Source: Gordius sp. MW1
Lineage: Eukaryota; Nematomorpha; Gordioida; Gordea; Gordiidae
NCBI GenBank assembly: GCA_964036665.1
Contig: OZ038527.1
Span: forward strand, 2,232,001 to 2,296,000
Direction of reading: 5' to 3'
Length of the DNA: 64,000 nt
Part shown: positions 58,101 through 64,000 of the stretch, piece by piece
Position numbering within the stretch: the first letter of the stretch is position 1
Layout of the letters: each line of letters opens with the position of its first letter
The notes under the pieces: model-generated
Databases searched by the model: none
Seen by the model: the letters and a program-made list of their open reading frames with translations, nothing else
What the model was told of the DNA's origin: nothing
Position numbers and translations under genes: made by a program

Positions 58101-61100
58101 GGATCGATATATTTATTTAATGCACTCGCCTTACCTTACCTTTTCCTTTCAATTTATTTAAATAATGAAACCGTGTGCCCAGTAATTGTCTAGGCGTAAC
58201 TCCTAGAATAAAAGGAATAGGCGAGCAAACACATAAAACAATTTGTGTAAATTTAATTTTAACTGAACGATATTCCTACCAATCATAGTAAACATATGTT
58301 TAATATTCAAAGAATTCGACCCAAAATATAGGAATACTTTTAAGGTTTCTATGATTGAAGACTCTTCAATCAATATAATCGTCATAAGATATTTAAAATG
58401 TGTTTCTTTAAAAAAAAATATTAAAGGACACTTGGAGGTGATTTTGGGTGAAAAGGGTTGGGTCTTACTTGAACAAAATATTAATGTCGCAATCTTATAC
58501 ATTCATATCATCATTATCTATGTGAGTAATAAAGCCTGGGCTGGTAAAATCGTGGTATTATTCACCCCCACACCATAATACATTTATACTAATAATATAT
58601 TAATATTTATGAGGACTCCTTAACCAAATCAAATACATACACCTAAACGCACTTTGTGTACGAGATTTTGGCTAAAAAACCTAAAAATTAGGGTATAAAT
58701 AGGGATACATCCTAACAAAAGGCCGATGCTAGAAGAATAAGACGTCTTGATGTAAGGCACGGAACAGAAATTTGAAGAGAATGACAGACTAAGGAATGGT
58801 TAAAGAAAAAGATGACCATCGGCAACTGCCAGGTTAGGTTAAGTAGCAAGAAGATCCATTAAAATTGAATTAAGACGTACACAATGGGATAATTTTATTC
58901 ATTTTTTTTCGTTGTCACATACAGAGGGATGGGTATGAGGCAGAGCTTTAATATTAATAAGGCAGAGCATATTCTTCATTTGCTGTCATTTTAGCACAAA
59001 TGAAAACCCACACAGATTGGCTCATGGAATAACGTTATTTTTTAAAATAGCACCGAGAGAAGAATGAGGAAGGGTTTAAAGTACTCCCTGTAATTGGACC
59101 AAAATATGAGGCGACGACAAAATGGTGGAATAAATTATAAAGGCATTTGTGATAAACAAAATTAAAATTGAATTAGACCGATATATGCCGCCGGAATGTT
59201 TAATGATATAAATCTATGCACGAGCATAACTTATGAACCCCCTCCACCCTTTAAATTGCATATGCAAATATTTATTTTTTTAGGACGACTTAAATCTAAA
59301 TGTAAATCGAAATTTTATTTTTACCCAAAAAACTGTCTCTTTAGATGTTAAAATACAAAAATCGTTACGAAAGAAAAAGATTCGTTTAGGCGTTCGGCGG
59401 AGTTATTTTAAAGCGCACAATTTAATTAAATTAGATTACGTGAGTGTAATTGGAGAAGCCTCATTAGGTGTTACAAGTGTGTCTCGGGTTTTCTTTGCAA
59501 AATCTAAATTTAATTAAGATTACTTTATTAGCACAAAATTAATTAAAAAATCCAAATTTTTCCGATGACTACTTAAATAGAATCCCGTACCTAATTTCTA
59601 AGAGGACGAATATAAATAGTTATACAAAGAGACAATACAAACACATTTCAGAGGACAGACTTTAGGGTAAAGGCAAAAACTCGGAATTTTCATGGATCTC
59701 AAACACCTGCGTAATGCTTTATAGCGTTTGGAGATCATTTAATAAAAGTCAATTTCAGGGTCGGTAAAATGACGTATCAATTAGAAAAAATGGTGGCTAA
59801 ATATATCAATACATCATAATCAATTACCATCAGTCAGCAGCAGCACACTCAACTGACAACTGCAATGACTTCCAGTCTCTCTGCTGTATGTAAATACTCT
59901 TTGCAGTCACTTATTTTTTAAAACAACTTAAATGCTATTCTCCCTGCCCCGCCTACCATAAAGAAGATAGCCCTTTGATAAAAAAGATCCATTTTAATGC
60001 GGGCTAGCATTTTGTTGTATAAACAAAGGGGGCGGAATCCCACTGTGACACGAGAGAGATGAGGCAAAGGGATTAATTTCTACCTGTACACATACATACA
60101 TTCGAACCATCCCTTTTGTAAGAGGATGAGGAAGCCTTTTTTTAAATAATTTTGCCTCGTACGATTCAATAAAATGTAGTTCTAGCCCATAGTTAGTCCA
60201 CTTGAAAAAACTCGCTTTAAGCCCCGGTAATACAATCTTAAGGTGTAATTCTAACCCATCGAAAGATTAAAGAGATGCTACAAAAGGGACGCAACTTAGA
60301 ATTGGTGGGAGATTTTGTTGCTCTGCAGGAAGCTTTAGTTAAAACCGTTGTTGGTAATTTGCATAAAATCTACATAAATTAAAGTACAACGCTATTCAAA
60401 TCGTGGTGCTTTATGATATTTAAGCGGCAAAAAATTGTTTTAAATCTTGAGAAAATCAGTCAGCATGCGATGATATTAAAAAGCAACCAGTTTTTTTTGA
60501 AATATCGAAGTAATGAATAAAACCCTTTAAGTGATCTTATGTAATTCTATGCTGATTCTTGACATCTGAGGAACTTGCTGAGAAACTCTTAAAGCCTTAA
60601 TGGGGATTTTGACATGGTCTATAAGCTGTTTGCATGTAATGCATTATGCAACTTTTAATGGTATGTCTGTGTACTAGCTTTTTAAAATGTAAAGACTTTC
60701 AAAGAGAAATGAATTTTGCTTTAAATATTAAAACACACATTAAAAATATATAAAAGCGCAAAAGAAAGCAATTTTTCAAATATTTGCTTTAAAGGTGGAT
60801 TTAACTAAAAATAATTTACTTGACAATATTATTGTATTTTATTTACTGGACGCCTGCGTAATCATTGATCATGAAAATGATGGTAATGGTAAGCAGCATT
60901 GGTATAATTAAGTTAAGGGGCAATTATTGAAAAGTCATAAGTAATGATATAGAATTTAATGCCTGTAAAAATGTGACCACTATGCTGATGTTTTTTATGG
61001 ACACTATTGGTAAGGGAATATCCATTTATTCCTCCAAACTAAGAAAAATAGCCCCCCCCCATCCGGGATCAAAGCTTATTTAAGGCCAATTCAATCAAAA

Positions 61101-64000
61101 TAAAATTAGCAGACTTATGATTGGAAAATTTTGTTTTTTATTTTAAACCGTACCACAAAGCTTGAAATTCGTTAATTTTGAGCTGCTTTTTAATAAGTCT
61201 TGATGTATACATATATATAATTTATGGGCGGTCAAGGTACAAAATGCATTTTACAAGGGGTCACTATGCCCGATAAAAGGTCATGTTTGTATATCATCCT
61301 ATTATCACTATAAATTAAACGTTCGATATTTTTTTATAGATAGGTATATCAATGACCCAGCAGATAACAAAAATATTAATTCAGCACCTGTACATTTATT
61401 TTAAAAAATTTATTTAATTAGAAGGGAGAAAAAAGTTCGATAATGATTTAGGGAAGGTCAAATTTTTTAAAATTCTAAAACTTAATATTATTGAATTCAA
61501 AAGATTTAAGGGAGTGAGCAACTCATTTTTAAGCATTATAAAATTAAAACCTGCTATAGGCCTGTTATTTATTTATAATAAATATGCAACATTTTTGTGT
61601 TGTATGAGATTTCGTTTGAACGGGCTTGATAAATTTTATATAAATTATGCAAAGCCCTAGCTGTATTTAACAGACTTTATAATTGCGAGTCCTTCATTGA
61701 TAATATTGAGTATGACACCGATACTTTATCCTATCAAAATCCTGGAAAAAGCACCTGCCCTAGCAACAACGGATATGACATCGGTTAGAATAATTACAAA
61801 ACGCATAGCCCCAGTTCAACTGACCTTTTCACAATTAAAAGATTAAAGATTACGCGCCCGCTCTATTGACAAAATCAATGTTGTAAATGTTGTTTGCCTT
61901 TTAATAGGCTTATGAAATTAATTAGATTAAAACATTTAATATAATATACGTAAATCTTAAGCTTATTTAAATAAACTAGCCTGCCATAGATAGTACTTAT
62001 AATGACCTTGGACGTATAATGTGGTGTATTATTGTAATAACGTGATTTTATGCCATTCCCCGAAGAAGTTACAATAGATAGACTCAAGTGGAAGCAAGGC
62101 ATGACCTTTTCTCTACTGGTTAGGTCTGCAATATAAGTTTTTAAACAATACATAAGAGGATATAATTTAGAAATTTATTACAAATTGTGGTCAGAGTCTA
62201 ACAAAATTATGACATATGCTCGTCTTGTCGCGGTTGAACAATATACCAGGTAACAACCAGACGAGTCCGATCTTGTACATGGACTACTTATCTTTAAGTG
62301 GACCACGTAAAATTACATTGTGAAGGAGTTTTTATGAGTTTATAAGTGCTTTTGCATTGTAGGTAGTGACATTCAAAAACACCGTTAAAATTATATTATG
62401 CTATTTTTGCTAAATTTTTTAAATTTTCAAACTTATTATATGCATTAAAAACAAATATTAACTACGATTCTTTTAGGGAAAACTAAATAAACTCTCTGAA
62501 ATATATATACCAGTAGAACTTTGAAACTATATGAATAATTCAAATTTTCAAATTGTTAACTTTTATTGATGACTGCAATCATTAATATATATTAAATTAT
62601 AGGTGCTTTTGGGTATAATAAATCAATGATGGTCGCAAATTTTTTTGCGTTATTATATAAGTTAGCAAAGAGTTCAAATTGAAAATATAGGTTTTTTTGT
62701 AAAAAGCAGCTTATAACATATCACAATTCCGTTCCGACATTAAAAAAAATGTGTTAACATCACCGTAAAACACGAAAGTTACCCTAAAAGTTGAAACAAA
62801 AATTATGGCTTTTAAATATCCTAAACCAACCTTTAATAGGTAAATTTATTGTTTTTTTTGTGATCCGTAAATGTGTATTAGCTATCGCTTTAGACTGAAT
62901 TAAAAGTCATTTTGTGATGTAAATCTGTCAATATTATAATTAAAAAACAGCCACCACCACCTTCTGTCACTAAACGTTATATCGCTAAGTAGTTTAACAA
63001 ATAAACCACTCGAGAGAGCCTTGGAATTATAATTCTACCAGGCAGGTATGTAAAAATGACTCGAGAGCCTACTTCTTTTTTGTGATGTGACCAGAAGAAT
63101 ACAACACATTATAACAATAGTCGATTAATTTTTAAGAAAGGGGAAAAGGAAGGGAAATTTAATCATGGCCCCTATTTTTCAACAATATCTTAATCTATTA
63201 AAACCCTTTACGTGCGCATGTATGTTAAGTGGCTTGTTTATAAAGAGTCTTTTTCAATTTACCATTAACAACTCTACACAATGCAAGGACAGAGTTTGCA
63301 TTTAAACGTGCAAGTGGATGGACCTGATGATGACATGTGGACCTTTTAAAAGTTAAGATTGAGGAGATTGAGGTAAAGCAATTAGAAAGTGGAGATCAAG
63401 TTAGCTAAGGGCATTCTTCTTTGATTTTAAAAAGTAATTATATTATCATAACACACAGCACGGGGGAGGAGAGCAGATGTGGTATGCAGGTAGTAAGCTT
63501 AAGCACTTTAATCTTTAATCAAATAGATTAATTAATTTGTGTTTGTATATACAACAAAAGATTGCAAATTTTTAATAAGTTTTATTAAATCTTTAAATCT
63601 ACAATAAAGTGTGGAGTGATTCAAAAAAATATATTTATTTTTAATTTGATTGAGGTTCTATTTTAGCGAGCGGGCTTATGTGAATTTTATAAGTAAAGCA
63701 AATAAAGTTGTTTAAAGTCGACATTTCAATAAAATCGTGAGTTTAGAATTTAAATGTACTACCTTTTAACTTATTTAATAATGTTTTGAAAATATTTTTC
63801 ATATATATTACAAGTTTATTTAGAGCCATATAGTAAAATATTACATTATATATTAAATGGATCGGGCAGTGAGTGATAGGAAATATAAAAACATAGGATT
63901 AAAACTCCTTTGTAATAGGAATTCAGCCTCAAAGGCATAAATAGGAGATATTAGTTTTTACCGCATTTGACATAGCATTCTTTTTTAGCTAAATTATATT
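55143..64000. other. Long gene-free plexin upstream region
   Basis: About 8.9 kb without a supported gene, MITE-A, MITE-B or Helitron-like copy. All open frames are under 100 codons and lack known domains. It probably holds the plexin promoter and non-coding first exon(s). The near absence of the repeats that crowd 1-50,000 is notable. Confidence 0.5.

Overview
This is AT-rich, intron-containing animal DNA, roughly two thirds A+T by eye. Three conserved animal genes can be rebuilt exon by exon: a SHOC2-type leucine-rich-repeat scaffold (minus strand, running off the left edge), the U4/U6 snRNP protein SNU13 (plus strand, complete) and a class A plexin, the semaphorin receptor (minus strand, complete, 31 coding exons). 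Protein similarity suggests an invertebrate bilaterian. An arthropod is possible, but I cannot name the phylum. Introns are strikingly bimodal, either about 37-60 nt or hundreds to thousands of bases.

Layout: 1-11,349 is SHOC2 with MITEs packed into its introns. 11,533-24,600 is a gene-poor repeat block holding Helitron-like elements with internal minisatellites, a long inverted repeat around a broken MADF-domain fragment, a small hAT element with a perfect 8-bp target duplication, a GC-rich hAT-like element and a broken Mutator-like (MULE) transposase. 25,000-30,000 holds two broken reverse-transcriptase-type fragments; one sits inside a decayed hAT element that still shows its transposase C-terminus. 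31,091-31,686 is SNU13. 32,095-32,860 is a LINE reverse-transcriptase fragment. 35,923-38,312 is a solo-LTR-like repeat split by a small non-autonomous LTR retrotransposon. 39,193-55,142 is the plexin. 55,143-64,000 is upstream DNA in which I find no gene.

The three genes are unrelated housekeeping, signalling and guidance genes and do not form a functional cluster. The most striking observations are a roughly 155-residue insertion in the plexin GAP region, a 30-nt microexon completing the first SHOC2 repeat, introns as short as 37 nt, two MITE families with 8-bp target duplications, and an internal empty site that defines a Helitron-like insertion. I see no new defence or toxin system, CRISPR array or biosynthetic cluster.
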